Below are positions 36,925 to 49,910 of a stretch of DNA of 64,000 bases, one piece after another. The number at the start of each line of letters is the position of its first letter. Position 1 is the stretch's first letter. Origin of the DNA: Adiantum capillus-veneris (Eukaryota; Streptophyta; Polypodiopsida; Polypodiales; Pteridaceae); NCBI GenBank assembly GCA_014529385.2, contig CM043960.1, positions 118,552,043-118,616,042 of the forward strand. The letters are read 5' to 3'. The position numbers and the translations under genes were made by a program. Below the pieces are notes generated by a model that was given only the letters and a program-made list of their open reading frames with translations, did no database searches and was not told the DNA's origin.

Positions 36925-39866
36925 TGTCAATCACCCTACCAACGACAATCCTTGCTACAAATGCTTCCATTGCAGTTGCTAGTTCGGGCCTTGACTCTAG
37001 TAGTTCGTACATGAGACACCCGAACGCTAACAAAATTTGCACTGACTTGGTTGTACCAGCCTCTGCAATGCTATATGCATGCACTACATCATCAACACTA
37101 CTCATCACGTATAAGTGTGTCATTGTCAACATTGGGATGGCTACATCTCTCTCATCCACAAGTCATCAGCCTCTAGCATGGGCATATCAAGGAACTCCAT
37201 ATCTATCATCTTTGCCTTTATCTCTAGATAGCAAGCCCACTCTACCTCTATCTACACATACTCTGACAACACTTGGTGTGTCTCATTAGAGCATTGTTGC
37301 TTTACCTTTATCTCCATAGAGTCTACTAGCAGCTCGTGCATACCTAAATGCTCTATCTCCTGAGCATATCGGAGCTCACTCACAAAGGAGACATGTCTCA
37401 TCTCTCGCTCAACACATGCCAACAAAAAAATCAAGACTATGCCGTCTCTTACCTCAAATGCATGCATAGGATATATGGAGCGAGTCCGGGCTCCCCTAGC
37501 AATCACTAGAGATTTTGGAAAGAGTGGTCTCTAAGCAGTGTCTGACACCCACAATCTACTAACTATTTCACTGAGATCAAACTCTATCACAATTGAGGAA
37601 AATAGTACACATGTCATAGCATATTCACCACTAGGTAATGACAAGCAAACATCTCCTACACCTATAGTGTCAAACGTTGAACCATCGGCCAAGGGTACAC
37701 AACCGAAGCTCCCATGAGAGAAATTGCTAAGCCTCTCATGATGTGGTGTGATGTGGAATACTCCATCCCCATCTAGCAACCAACAGGGAGAAGTGTCACC
37801 TCTCAAAGACATCTAAGTAGGAGGAACGCTAAAGGTGAACATGACATCACTGCCATTGGCATATAAAGCCGCCACTCTAGCATGTGTCAAAACCTCATCT
37901 GCATCATGCATACATATTTGCTGATGTACCATACATCTAAAACAGTGATGTCTAATGTGCCATGTGTGACCACAATGCCAATATCACATATATCAGCATG
38001 AACGAGACCTCCATCTCTCATGAGTCGTATCTAAAGACTCTAAAACGTCACACATACATGCTAGATGGATGCAAAGAAACCAAATCTATGGTGAGAAATC
38101 CTGGGAGAAATATGATGGAGTCTCCCTCGTAAACTGAGCAAAAACTTAGCAAAATCTCAACCACAGCTCGTGCCAAAATGGCAACAAAGTGGGAGATCAC
38201 TTCACCACTACACAATCATAACCATAATCAACCACATCAAAACTGATGCTTGCATATGCGTAAATTTGCTCCACAATCTGCAAGCATGATATATCATCAC
38301 TAAACCAAGTGATCCCAATCTAGGACAAACAACTCAACCAAACGTAAAGCACATAACCATATATGCAAGTAGTGAGCAAACAAAATGTAATGGAAATTAG
38401 GGATATTTTATTATTTAAGTGCTCTTTATGAGCTGTGTGATGAAGACACTTGAATATCTAGATTGCATATATTTTAGGCCTGAGTTTATTAGCGACATAG
38501 AAACCTTGAGCAAGACTTCAAAATTTGACATTACTAATGTATACCAAGAATGCAAAAAAAGAAAAAAAAAGTAGCACACATAGCCTATGTAGTGCAATGA
38601 TTGTGATTATTTCTAACAAGTATACAACACATTATTAAAACTCTTTCGCTCCTTTTTGCAACCTTGTCAGGTACTATAGTTGGTTTATGATTTTAACTTG
38701 GACAACTAGAGACTTCTAGCTGATTCTAAATACAACATCCCACTATAAGCTTCATTTTGTGACCTTTTCTTGTAGTTTCAAATTCATTTGTTGACTACAC
38801 TACACAGTTTTTGCACATAAATTAATAATGTTATAACATGTTATCAAACGCATTTGTAGGGCTTAAATTTTATGGTACTCACAAATTTGTGAAAATTTTC
38901 TTCATTTTATCATATTTAAATGACTCATTTTTTTTTCCCGTTGTTGATTACATTCAAAGTGCTTTAACATCCGTACTTTCGTTTAATCTACATTTTTTTA
39001 TAAAGATAATCCAATTGTTTATCTTGAATGATATTAAACAAATGATGATTTTGATGTTGACCTTCATTTTTAAGAACTTGTTTAGCATCAGACGATTCAC
39101 AACAGAAATGTAGAACATAATGTGGCCCACCCGCCTTTCTAAGCTTAATACATGCATACCATCAAGAATAAGCATAGTTGGAAAAAAGCGATCAGGTAAA
39201 TCCTTTCCTCGCTCTAGTTTTTTTAATATTTTAGAAACAAAATATTCATAAAGAACCAATCAGATGGTGCATTTTACTAATATACATCTAGCAAAAACAT
39301 TTGTGTTTACTTTGATGACTCAATTCTCTTTATCTATAGGCCCAAATGCATATATAATGCATCATCCTAGTATCTATCTTACCTTAATATCTCCACATTA
39401 TACACCACCTCTTACAACATCTTATACCAAAATATCCCAGTTTAATATACTCACTTGATAAACGCCATATATTTTTAGAAGGCATGGATCTCTTACTTGC
39501 CTGCATTATCTTATGAGCTATCAAATCATTGATTTCTAACGTCATGGTTATACCTGCATTGAATGGAACTGCTATTGAGATCATTTGACATTAAGCTATG
39601 TAATTGCTGATATGAGATAAGGTCCTTTCAGTTAGTGAACAATAGTTTGTATAAGTACTTTTCTACTCACCTATACTCCAACGTGGTGTCAAACAGGTAA
39701 ACTGCATAAAATCAACCTGTGCTATATAGCACAACCCACAAAAGACTACAAAATGTCTCTTTTGCAAGAATTTAATTGTTGGAACTTACAGAAAGGACAA
39801 AATTGCCTTTGTTGTAGTGCCAATCGTGGAAAACAAAGGTTAAAATGGGCTCAAATTAGAATTTTG
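36925..39866 (-). mobile_element. Interior of a minus-strand copia element (part 1)
   Basis: Just left of the younger copia insertion, the minus strand at 39866-39815 aligns with the leader of the 31910 element (GAATTTGATTTGGGCTC type, then a CCACTATCGGCAGTAC-type word). Further along are a zinc-knuckle remnant (37984-37940, HCGHTWHIRHHC with the first Cys lost) and the protease. Between about 39700 and 38000 the sequence is AT-rich with no clear Gag. A weak GCLMYELLESRPELA stretch near 37050 may be an RT/RNase H scrap after a deletion. Confidence 0.55.
37531..37812 (-). pseudogene. Copia protease remnant
   Basis: The frame reads PCWLLDGDGVFHITPHHERL, then F..GSFGCVPLADG and IGVGDVCLSLPSG. 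This matches the plant copia protease pattern W.LDSGAS.H.TP....F......G.V.LGD....D..G.G. The catalytic DSGAS has become DGDGV, so it is inactive. Confidence 0.7.
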
Positions 39867-40179
39867 TGTTGAGATGTCGAGCTCTACACCTTGAGTTGGC
39901 ATCCACTACGGGTCTTGGCCGCTTACGGCATTTACTCACTGGCGCGTTAGGTGACCGACATGGAGGATCTCTGCCAGTGATTCTATAGCTGGACTACACT
40001 TATAGTGCCATCCTAGTACGCTTCTAGCGAGTTCACACCTAGTGACCGCATGTATATATGTGCTACTTTTCAGCTTTAGCACTTAGTCATTTTGTACTCT
40101 CTTTTCTGTGAAGAAGAAGAAGAAGCTTTCCATCTCTGTGTGCTTTGTGCTTGTCTTGTGTAGCTCTCTTGCATCCTCA
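39867..40179 (+). repeat. 5' LTR, 313 bp
   Basis: TGTTGAGATGTCGAG to CATCCTCA, with a GAAGAAGAAGAAGAAG run near the 3' end. Confidence 0.9.
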
Positions 40180-40340
40180 TTCGCAGTATACAGAGATTTA
40201 TTGTACAAGTACAGTGGTTGTATGTACGCTTGATTGTGGACACTCGTTGAGTGTAGAAAGCGTTACAGGTACCACGATAGCAGGTTCAGCAGATTTGCAG
40301 GTTTTTGCAGATTGCAGCTATTTTGTCTTAGTGCTTCAAG

Positions 40341-43300
40341 ATGTCTGACGGTTTCAGTCAAATTGTTACTGAGAAGCTTGAGAAAAATAACTACCCTGCA
40401 TGGAAGTTCAGAATAACAAATTTCCTAAAAGGAAAAGGTTATTGGGACTATGTAGAAGGAGACAATGAAAAGGAACCAGAGATTCCCGAGGCAAATGCTA
40501 CAGCAGAACAAAGGAAAGTTTTGAGGGACTGGTAACAAGGCCAGAGCAAAGTGATGTATTGGCTTTCTATGAGCATCACAGATGGCATGATGGGCTATCT
40601 ACAGGATGCTGAAACCCCCGCCATTGCATGGAGAAACTTAGGCAGAGTGTTCGAGGTGAACACCAAGGCCAGGAAGCTTCAACTAAAGTCGGAGCTAAAT
40701 TAGGTTAAGAGGAACAACCTCTCAATCAATGATTATGCCTTGAAGATCAAGAGTATCATTGAGGCTCTTGGATCTATTAAAGTCTCAGTGGAAGACGATG
40801 ACATTGTCCGTGCATGCTTGGATGGTCTAGGAGATGAGTATGTACATTTTAGGTCTTCCATGAATACAAGAGACGACATCCCCGTGTTCCAAGATTTGAT
40901 TTCTATGCTTATTCTTGAGGAGAAGAACCTTGACACATCTTCTTCTCATGGCAGAAATAATTCTGAACAAACCTTCTATTCTAACTCCAACAAAGGTAGA
41001 GGTAGAGGTCGTGGTCGAGGCCCAAGGGGTTGCAGGGGCCAATTCCTGGAAGGTCAATCAAATCAAAACAATACAGGTGGCAGGGGAAACCAGTCTCAAG
41101 GCAGGGGGAGTCAAAGAGGTCGTGGTGCAGGATCAAGCAGGCAGCAACATACTCCACATAGCAGAGAATGTTGGACTTGTGGTGAAAGAGGTCACATGTC
41201 ACGTGACTGTCCAAAGGGAAAAGCAAGTGGAAAGAGAGAACAGGGCAACTATGCATCTACTAGCAGAGATGCAGATGATAGAAAAAACGAGCGCATGTTT
41301 GTTATGCAGCATGTAATGAATACAATGACTGCAGAGAATTCCACCCAAGATGATGTTTGGTATGTGGATTCAGGTGCCTCTAATCACATGACGTTTCGTG
41401 GAGAGTGGTTTAGAGATATGCGCAAACCAGATGTGTCAGGCTATGTGCAGACAGGAGATGACACAGCTCACCCCATTGCTCATGTAGGGGACATACCTCT
41501 AAATACGAAGAGTGGGAAATCAAAGTACTTAGCAGATGTACTTCATGTCCCAAACATTACAAAGAATCTTGTTTCTATTGGACAAATGGTTGAGCAGGGT
41601 TTGCAGGTTCGCTTCAATCCAAATGGTTGTTATGTAGAAGATTTCCAGAATGGTTGTAAGCTGATCACAGAGGGAAAATGTGTGGGCAGAATGTTTACGC
41701 TGAATGTAGACATGCATGAGTTAAAAGCTGCATTATTTGCACAGGGCACAGGTGTTGTGGCTGATGTTGACATTTGGCACAAACGCATTGGCCATGTCAA
41801 TGAGCAGAGATTGCGCAGCATGCAATCAAAACGGATTGTAAAAGGTTTGCCCAAATTCAAGGTGGATGGTATGCATAAAGTGTGTGCAGCATGCCAGTTT
41901 GGAAAACAGTCAAAGGGCTCATTTCCACATGAGCGCAATGTATGTAAAAAGCCACTTGAGGTGGTGCACACAGATGTTTGGGGTCCAACCGATACTGCAA
42001 GTATACATGGTTGCAGGTATTATGTCTCTTTCATTGATGACCATACAAGGAAAGTATGGGTCTACTTCATGCATAACAAAAGTGAAGTGTTTGGTCACTT
42101 TCAAGACTTCAAAGTCATGATTGAGAAGGAGACAGATATGCAAATCAAGACATTGAGGTTAGATGGAGGGGGAGAGTACTTCTCCAATGATTTTTCAGAT
42201 TTTTTGTGAATGCATGGTATACGCAGGCAGTTTACATGTAGATACACTCCACAACAGAATGGGGTCGCAGAAAGGAAAAACAGGCACATTGCAGAGGTTT
42301 CACGTGCATTGATGAATGAGAAGAACATGCCTCATCATTTCTGGGCTGAAGCCGTAAATACAGCTGTGTACATTATGAACAGGACACCTACAGCTGCGGT
42401 GCATGATGTAACACCTGAGGAAAAGTTTACAGGTACAAAGCCTGATTTGGCACACTTGAAAGTGTCTGGCTGCATAGCTTACGTGCATGTACCAGATGAG
42501 TTGCATAGGAAATTGGATCCTAAAGCAGAGAAATGTATTCTTGTGGGATATTCCCTTGAACAAAAGGGGTACAGGTGCTACAATCCTACTACACGAGAAT
42601 TACGAGTGAGCAGAGATGTAGTCTTTGATGAGATGAGCAGCTGGTACAGTAATGCACATGGCATTATTGGGGCTAATGTAAAAGATGATGTGGTTGTACA
42701 AAATGTGAGGCCACAGTCACAGGTTTTGAGTGGACCACAAGAGTCCTCTTCTCGTGGCTCTGTTGAGAAACCATGGAATGGTAGACTACGTACGCAGGTT
42801 ACTCCACCAACAGGTACAGGGAATGTATCACGAAAAGGAAAGGAAAAGGTTGATGAACCTCCCTTTATGGCTGATGCATCATCAGGTTTTTCACATGTAG
42901 ACATGGATTCAGATGGTTCTGAACAAAGTCTTGATGAGAAATTTGGAATTTCGACTGTCAGGACACCTGGTGTAAGGAAAGTACAAGAAGATGCAAGAGG
43001 GCAAAGGAGTGACCCAGGACCGCGCAGATCTAATAGAGTCAGAAATCCAGTTCAGAAATTGACTTATGATGGGTATGTAGCGCATCACCAAGCCTACATG
43101 GCTAAGGTGATACAGGATGTGGAGCCCACATGTTTTGAGGATGCAGTTGGAAATGTGCATTGGGATGATGCAATGAATGAAGAGATGGCTGCATTGGAAG
43201 CAAACGACACATGGGAGTTGGTGCCATTGCCAAGTGGCAAGAAAGCTATTGGATGTAAATGGGTGTATAAAACCAAGCATAAGGCTGATGGTAACATTTA

Positions 43301-44689
43301 GCGTCACAAGGCAAGGCTGGTCTCAAAGGGTTATGCACAGACGTATGGCATAGACTATGAGGAGACCTTTGCTCCAGTGGCAAAGATGACGACTGTGAGA
43401 GCTGTCATAGCAGTGGCTGCATCTAGAGGATGGATTATGCATCAAATGGATGTAAAGAATGCCTTCTTGAATGGTGAGTTGCAAGAGGAAGTGTATATGG
43501 ATCAGCCACCTGGTTATGTCGATCCAGGTTACCCAGATTATGTATGCAGACTTCTCAAAGCTTTGTATGGTTTGAAGCAGGGCTCTAGAGCATGGTATGA
43601 CAGGATTGCCAAGTATCTTGTCAGTATTGGTTTTAGGAGAGCTCATGCTGATCATTCACTCTATGTACGTGAGAGTGATGTGGGGATTGTGGCCATTACC
43701 ATATCTGTAGATGACCTTATTATTGTTGGTGACAATGCTATGGAGATTGACCATGTGAAGGGTCTTCTCAAACAGGAGTTTGAAATGAAAGATTTAGGCG
43801 AGTTGCGCTACTTTCTTGGCATTGAGGTGATCAAGACTCCAGAGGGTGTATGGCTATCACAAAGACAGTATGCTTTGGACATGTTGTCAAAGTATGGTAT
43901 GGCTGATTGTAAGCCAATTTCTATTCCCTTGGATGTGAATGCAAAGCTGAGTGCAGAGAAGGGTGATGTTGTTGAGGATGTCAACATGTACAGGAAGATT
44001 GTGGGTAGTCTAATCTACTTGACTATCACGAGGCCAGACTTGAGCTACATAGTAGGCTTGGAGAGTCAGTTCATGCAGCTTCCGAGGAAGCCACATTTGG
44101 ATGGAGTACGACGCACACTTAGGTATGTGCAAGGTACTCTTGACTACGCATTGTTCTATGCAGCGATGCACCATTAGCATTGTATGGGTATACAGATACA
44201 GATTGGGCAGGTAGCATTGTTGATAGGAGATCTACGAGTGGCTTCATGTTCTCTTTTGGGAGTGCTTCTATTACTTGGAGCAGCAAAAAGCAGCCTACGG
44301 TTGCTTTATTGAGCACAGAGGCAAAGTACAGAGGTGCAGCAGTTGCGGCATGCGAGGTAGCTTGGCTACGCACATTACTTGAGGACTTGGGAGTGCAGGT
44401 GGACCAGCAGATTTTCATCCATTGTGACAACCTCAGCAGCATGCAGTTGGCTAGGAACCCAGTGTTCCATGCTAGGACCAAACACATAGAGGCCCATTAC
44501 CACTACGTTCGAGAGCGAGTGTTGGCGGGCGACATTGACTTGGTCTACGTCAGCACACAGGAGCAGATAGCGGATATCTTTACCAAGGCCCTCGGAGCTG
44601 AGAAGCTTCGACGTTTCCGAACTATGCTTGGACTCTGCGACATGCAGAGCTCGAGGGCGAGTGTTGAGATGTCGAGCTCTACACCTTGA
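40341..44689 (+). pseudogene. gag-pol: Copia gag-pol polyprotein, four stops and one frameshift
   Basis: The ATG at 40341 opens Gag (SQIVTEKLEKNNYPAWKFRI). Stops follow at 40533 (TAA) and 40700 (TAG), then an open frame from 40740. Gag ends with an Arg/Gly-rich stretch (GRGRGRG) and a perfect knuckle, CWTCGERGHMSRDC (41168-41210). Next come protease VWYVDSGASNHMT (41355) and GAG-pre-integrase IWHKRIGHVN..RL. Integrase has VVHTDVWGPT and SFIDDHTRKVWVY, a TGA at 42207, then NGVAERKNRHIAEVSR. RT starts KKAIGCKWVYKTKHKADG, with a TAG at 43299, MDVKNAFLNGELQEEVYM, and the intact active site ISVDDLIIVGD (43705-43735). One base is lost near 44164 before RNase H (YTDTDWAGSIVDRRSTSG, HCDNLSSMQLARN). 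In the last, EAKY replaces EAEY. All four stops could come from CAA, CAG or CGA. The frame ends 28 bases inside the 3' LTR. Confidence 0.9.
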
Positions 44690-44974
44690 GCTGGCATCCA
44701 CTACAGGTCTTGGCCGCTTACGGCATTTACTCACTAGCGCGTTAGGTGACCGACATGGAGGATCTCTGTCAGTGATTCTACAGCTGGACTACACTTATAG
44801 TACCAGCCTAGTACGCTTCTAGCGAGTTCACACTTAGTGACCGCATGTACATATGTGCTACTTTTCAGCTTTAGCACTTGGTCATTTTGTACTCTCTTGT
44901 CTGTGAAGAAGAAGAAGAAGCTTTCCATCTCTGTGTGCTTTGTGCTTGTCTTGTGTAGCTCTCTTGCATCCTCA
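44662..44974 (+). repeat. 3' LTR, 313 bp
   Basis: TGTTGAGATGTCGAG to CATCCTCA, preceded by the purine-rich TCGAGGGCGAG. The pol frame runs into its first 28 bases. Confidence 0.9.
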
Positions 44975-45315
44975 TTCTTTACATTTTGATAGCCTACAGA
45001 TAGAAGATTTGATCCAATGGTTATGCCACCTTGTGAGTTAAAGGGCTGCTGGGGATCCTTCCTTGGATGTTGAAGCTTTCGTTGACTCCAATTGTTGGAA
45101 ATATGAATGCATGCAAAGATGGACAAGATGAAGGAAAATCTCAAGAGCACACAACAAGATGTAGTATGATTGAGTGTGTCACTACAAAGATAAAGCTTGC
45201 CCTAGAGTGATGGGCATATATATAGGCCATGCAAAAAAAACCTCCTGAAGGGGGGGAAAAGTGCCCCAATAGTCCTAAGTGTGTTCACACACATCACTAC
45301 CATAATATGGTAGTA
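44975..45315 (-). mobile_element. 5' LTR and leader of the minus-strand copia element (part 2)
   Basis: The LTR occupies 45315-45093. Read on the minus strand it begins TACTACCATA, has TGATGTGTGTGAACACACTT and ends TTTCCAACA, so it belongs to the family at 19908 and 31910. The leader (45092-44975) is then cut by the 39867-44974 insertion and resumes at 39866. The base order after the LTR (TTGGAGTCAACG) differs from the usual Met PBS. Confidence 0.8.
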
Positions 45316-46108
45316 GTTCCAAAGTTTGAGAGGTGATCACTTCAAGACCTTGAGAGCTTTGTGAACAACGAGGCGCTTTGTAGCTTCCACATCCTCTCAT
45401 GGGCTCTATTATCTTTGTATTCCCACATGCTCCTTTATGGACAATCCTCTTTCCATTATCGCAATGTGGTTTGAAGGAGTTGATCAATGCTTGCTTATCT
45501 ATTGTGCTTAATCAATGGTGGGCACCATCTGAAGTTCCATTAAGCTATTTTTGTGTGTGTAATATTAATTGAGAGAGCAACATTGTGGGATTCATTTCAT
45601 GCACACACATTGGCTCCTGCTTCACTTAAGGAGAATCTACATCTCTTTCGCTTGCATTGGGTAGAGTTGCATTGAGCAATTGACGTCTAGGTCAATATGC
45701 AATCATTAACCAAGCTAGAAAGTATTGCTCTTTGTGATCGTGAACATGCTATTTAAATCAATCGCGATCGGCCATCTGTATAGTCCTCATCCTAGAAGCC
45801 AATGAGGAGAGATTGCTAAATTAGCACCCAACCTACATGTATATTTATATGTATATGTGCATATACATATACATGTATATCTACATGTATATGTATATGT
45901 ATATGTGCACACACACACACACACACACATCCTTAGCCAATACATTGCCCCTTTCCTACTAGCTCTTCTCTCGGGTTTTCTCCCTCACGATCCACGTCTT
46001 CAAAATGTAGCTACATATGTACTAGTACCTTTATTCCATACTCTTGTAGAGGTAGCAATCACATGCTTCCCCAATATGCACGTCACCAATACACTAATAC
46101 ACTATGGG
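45316..46108. other. No gene; ATGTATAT and (CA)n simple repeats
   Basis: At 45836-45908 there is an alternating purine/pyrimidine run of ATGTATAT words, followed by about ten CA units to 45928. No credible ORF. Confidence 0.7.
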
Positions 46109-46811
46109 TGTAACATTTAATGGTCTAGTAACTTGTGTGTAGCGGAAAATAGCATAGACATAGTAAGCATTTCATTAGAATAGATTCCTAATGAGCATAA
46201 CAAGAGTGCTTGGATGGAGAGAGCAACAAAAAGCATAACACCTAGTTAGATAGGGACGAACAATACTTCAAAAAGAGAGAGAAATTAAGCTATTGACAAA
46301 ACAGTTGAGGAACAGATTTACATGAAGCCGGTCCCCCCTCTAGAAGGCTTTGTATTATAGGTTTCCCTCATCAAGAGAGACACCTTTACAATACCATACT
46401 TTGTGTTCCTTCAATAACTTGTTGGTGCAATGAAGATGGAAGCTTCAAGCACCAAGCTCACACTTATAAAACACAAGAGTTATTCCTTCACGGTCTCAGA
46501 TCCAAGACCTCACACACCTTCGAAGATGGTGAGAGCTAGCGGGGATTGAGAGTAGATCGAGAGGAAGGAGTATTCTTACGCGAAAGAAGTATATCTCCTC
46601 ACATAATCACTCATAATAGCTTAGCTTAGCTTAGTAATTAGCATGGTAGAGGAGATGAGCGTGCATTGGAGCTTGGCTCTTGGTTGGATTTGCATCACAA
46701 AGCCAAGAGTTGTTGGTTTAGGCCTCCCTTCTCACAAGCTTGGAGTAGATGATGATGAGCTTTCCATTAAAGCTTGAGAAGGAGAGAGAGTCTTCTTTAC
46801 TCCATACATGA

Positions 46812-46846
<35 letters not shown>

Positions 46847-47728
46847 ATAATGCCTTGCCAAAATCAGCCCCTCCTCTCTCTTGGTCGACACCTCTTGATT
46901 TTTACTCATGTTGGCATCCCATTGGACCTTGCAAAGCTTAGCCAATGATAATTAAGAAGCATAAGTGATAGCCTTCTGACATGCGTCTCCCTTTTCGCTT
47001 TTGTGAGAGCTTTAGGTAATTAAATTATGCAATAAACTCTCATTGGACCCCTTAGTCTTTTGGCCAATAGGAATCAAGCAAGCCATTGGGTTGTTGAATG
47101 CTTATTGGACCCCTTGGGAAATTGTCCAATAGTCTTCTAGAGAGCTTAATTTCTATTGGTTCTTTTATCAAGTGTTTTTAAACGAATTAAACTAGATTTA
47201 CTCTAGCCTAATTTTCATTGGTCCGCCTCTATGGCCATCCAATAGGATTTGAATGCACCTTGGGGGCAACTGGGCTAGGGAACTGACATGTGTCCCCTAT
47301 TCCCTTTGTGTAAGGGGAGCTTGCTAGAGTGTGTGTGTGTGTGAGTGTGTGTGTTTCTCTCTCATCCCCTACAAGAAAGGCTCGCCCCCTCCTATCTAGG
47401 GATATGGGAAGACTTTATGTCTTCACATAAGCATTCAATTTTACCTAGAGTTTGACCATTGAACATTACTTTTAAATTGGAACCTTAGCATTTTGGAAGT
47501 CTTAATGAGCTGAACCTTAAGGTCTTTGAAGCCCATTTTTGCACATTGCTCTTTTGCAGATGGTCCCTCCTTTGGATCCCTATTTTCCCTCCTTTGGATC
47601 CCTACTATGACCGGTCTACCAGCCTAACCAATATTCTAGCTTTTTCTCCCTCGGTACTTCCCCATATTAAATGATCAGTTTAACATGAGAAAATCATTTA
47701 GGAGAATTAGATATTAGTTATTATGACA
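46109..47728 (-). mobile_element. Probable 3' LTR of the chromovirus, about 1.6 kb
   Basis: On the minus strand the block starts TGTCATAATAAC directly after a GAGAGAGG purine tract (47731-47745) and ends GTTACA. It lies downstream of the chromovirus pol stop. It contains a (TG)n run at 46814-46843 and no ORF. Its 5' partner would lie beyond the window, so the boundaries rest only on the TG..CA ends and purine tract. Confidence 0.5.
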
Positions 47729-48081
47729 TTACCTCTCTCTTGAAATCATAGTCATCATCGACTATGGGGTAGAGAAGATAAAGCCTATTCATTAGTCCTT
47801 TTTCTAGAGGGTAGAGGATCCCTATTTTACCCTACGACATCGTTCCAGAATGGATGACTAGTCCATTTGGCGCTTGAGAGCCTAAGCTGCCGCAAGCATG
47901 TCTACAGATTAGTCCTATCAATCTTCCATAGTAGAGTGACAAGCTGTACTTGGTGTTTGGAAGACATCATCTCCGCAAACTTGATCATAAGCATGCATAC
48001 TACTTAACATTTGTGCACAATAAAGAAAAGAGAGTCTTATAAGAAAACAACTTTTTTCATTTTACACATTTTTACATTTGC
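47729..48081 (-). other. Spacer between chromovirus pol and LTR
   Basis: Untranslated region of the minus-strand element; no ORF. Confidence 0.5.
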
Positions 48082-49910
48082 TTACTCTAAGGAAGCATTG
48101 TAAGCATTGACAAAGTTTAGGTTATCCTTTAGTTGTATGCCTTGCATCCATCTAGCATCTTCAAAAGGATAGCTCTTAAACTTAATAAGATACCGTCGAA
48201 TAATCTTACCGCCTCTCAATACCTTGTCTTCATGTCAGAGAATGGACTCGAGCGGCAACACCTCTTCTTGGTCCTCAATCTCCGGTGGGTCTTCAAAAGT
48301 TGGTTCTTGAGGTGGATCTCCTTTGTAAGGCTTTAGTAGGCTCACATGGAAAGCATTGTGTATGAGCCAATGACTAGGCAACTTGAGTTGATAGGCCATC
48401 TCATTGATTGGTCTAAGAATCTGGAAGGGACCATAGTACCTTCTTGCTAACTTAGCATAGTACTTTTGGTGTCCCGTTTGATTCTTGCCCATCGTGTGCC
48501 TTAATCAAGCCTTGGAAAATTTAAGCAATACCCAATCATTACTTTAAAGGCTTGGGCTCTTCTGTGCTTATCAGCCGCGCAGCCTTTTGCCTTTGCTGTG
48601 AGATAGAGATAGCATCCTTAAATATTTTGGAAAGATTCTCTTAGGTCTCGGCTGTACTCATCTGCAGCGAAGATCTTCCCGTGTACCTTAAGTAGCAGGG
48701 GACTTTTGGATCTTTTATCAATTACCTCAAAAGGTGCTTTTCCAGTGGATGTATGTACAATATTATTGTAGGCATACTCCACTAAGGGTAAGTACTTCTC
48801 CCATTGGGACGTTTGATCTACTTCCGTTACGTAGGCTTTTAGTAGATCAAGATTTGTCAGATTAGATATTTCACTTTGGCTATCCATTTGCGGGTGATAT
48901 GCCGAAGAGAAATTTAGCCTTGTCCCTAAATTCTCAAAGAGACCCTTCCAAAGATTATTGGTCATTCTAGGATCTCTATCCGAACACTATGGACATCGAC
49001 AAGCCATGATACTTGAAGATTTGTGATATGAAAAGGGTTGCCATCTGATGGGCTTTGATAGTCTTTTTGACAGGTATAAAATGAGCTTGTTTGTTGAACC
49101 TGTCTACTATCGTCCACATTCTCGTATTCTCATGGATAGACTTAGGCAATCCAAAGATAAAATCCATGGATATGCTCTCCCATGGTGAATTAGGGATTGG
49201 AAAAGGTTGAAGAAATCCAAGTTCCCTCTATCAAACTTCGTCTTTTGGCATACCGCACATTTAGAGACATACTCTTGTTTGTTTGCTTTCATGGCAGGCC
49301 AATAGAAATATGTTTCTATCCCTTTTAGGGTATATTGAATCCCTCTATGCCCCGCATAAGGAGGAGCATGAGATTCATACATTACTTTCTCACATAGTGA
49401 GTTAGTAATGCATAGTCTATTGCCATAGAGAAGATAACCACCTTCTAAAGTAAATGGTTCGTCTTTCTTCCCTAATGCAAGGGCTAAAATCACATCTCTA
49501 AAATCGGGATCAATAGCGTACTCATCTATCATAGAAGATAGATCATTGTGAGTTTCTATGGAAACCGCATTCACTCTCGGTCATCTTGAGAATGCATCGG
49601 CTATTTGATTATGCTTGCCAACAACGTGAGCAATATGAAAATGAAATTGTGAAAGAAAATTTGCCCACCTCATTTGTTTGTCGGAGAGCTTGGTCTACAT
49701 CATGAAGTACTTAAGGCTTTGGTGATCCGTCTGCAAAATGAAAGGAGTCTCCAATAAATAGTGCTTCCATGAGTCTAAGGCATGTAGAACTGCGAGGAGT
49801 TCCTTTTCATATATGCCTAGAGCTTGCTCAAACAGGGTCAAGCCTTCGACTTTTGTAGGCTATGGCGAGTCCCTCTTGGAGCAAAACAGCTCCAAGGCAA
49901 TCACCACAAG
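48082..49910 (-). pseudogene. pol: Chromovirus pol: RNase H end, integrase, chromodomain
   Basis: From 49905 the minus strand gives LGAVLLQEGLAIAYKSR, EKELLAVLHALDSWKHYLLE, LQTDHQSLKYF and HIAHVVGKHNQIADAFSR (RNase H). Integrase follows: zinc-binding APPYAGHRGIQYTL..IETYFYWPAMK..V..CAVCQK, then MDFIFGLPKS, WTIVDRFNKQAHFIPV, SDRDPRMTNN and SAYHPQMDSQSEISN. The C terminus has [10 protein letters not shown] and [15 protein letters not shown] chromodomain (KIIRRYLIKFKSYPFEDARW, 48200-48120) ends at a TAA at 48082. Stops after FSR and ESIL are TGA where CGA would fit, and small frameshifts occur, for example before SDRDPR. A part of the integrase C-terminal region near 48500-48610 is missing. The N-terminal RNase H continues at 63834. 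Confidence 0.9.

Larger units (their letters stand above)
39867..44974 (+). mobile_element. Complete Ty1/copia retrotransposon
   Basis: The two LTRs are both exactly 313 bp (39867-40179 and 44662-44974) and differ at about 11 sites. Between them is a single gag-pol frame with four in-frame stops and one frameshift. It is inserted into the leader of the minus-strand copia element (36925-45315). Flanking pentamers TTTTG and TTCTT do not form a clean duplication. No TGGTATCAGAGC-like PBS follows the 5' LTR, which is unusual for plant copia. Confidence 0.9.

Noticed and set aside
36887-37506. Minus-strand ORFs considered as intact copia RT
   Set aside because: Only a weak GCLMYELLESRPELA resemblance remains; too little for a separate gene call.
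38838-39259. Overlapping ORFs on both strands (91 and 101 codons)
   Set aside because: AT-rich low-complexity sequence with Phe/Ile/Lys bias; no motif recognised.
45836-45930. Direct-repeat series considered as a CRISPR-like or regulatory array
   Set aside because: It is an ATGTATAT/CA simple repeat without distinct spacers; the window is also eukaryotic.
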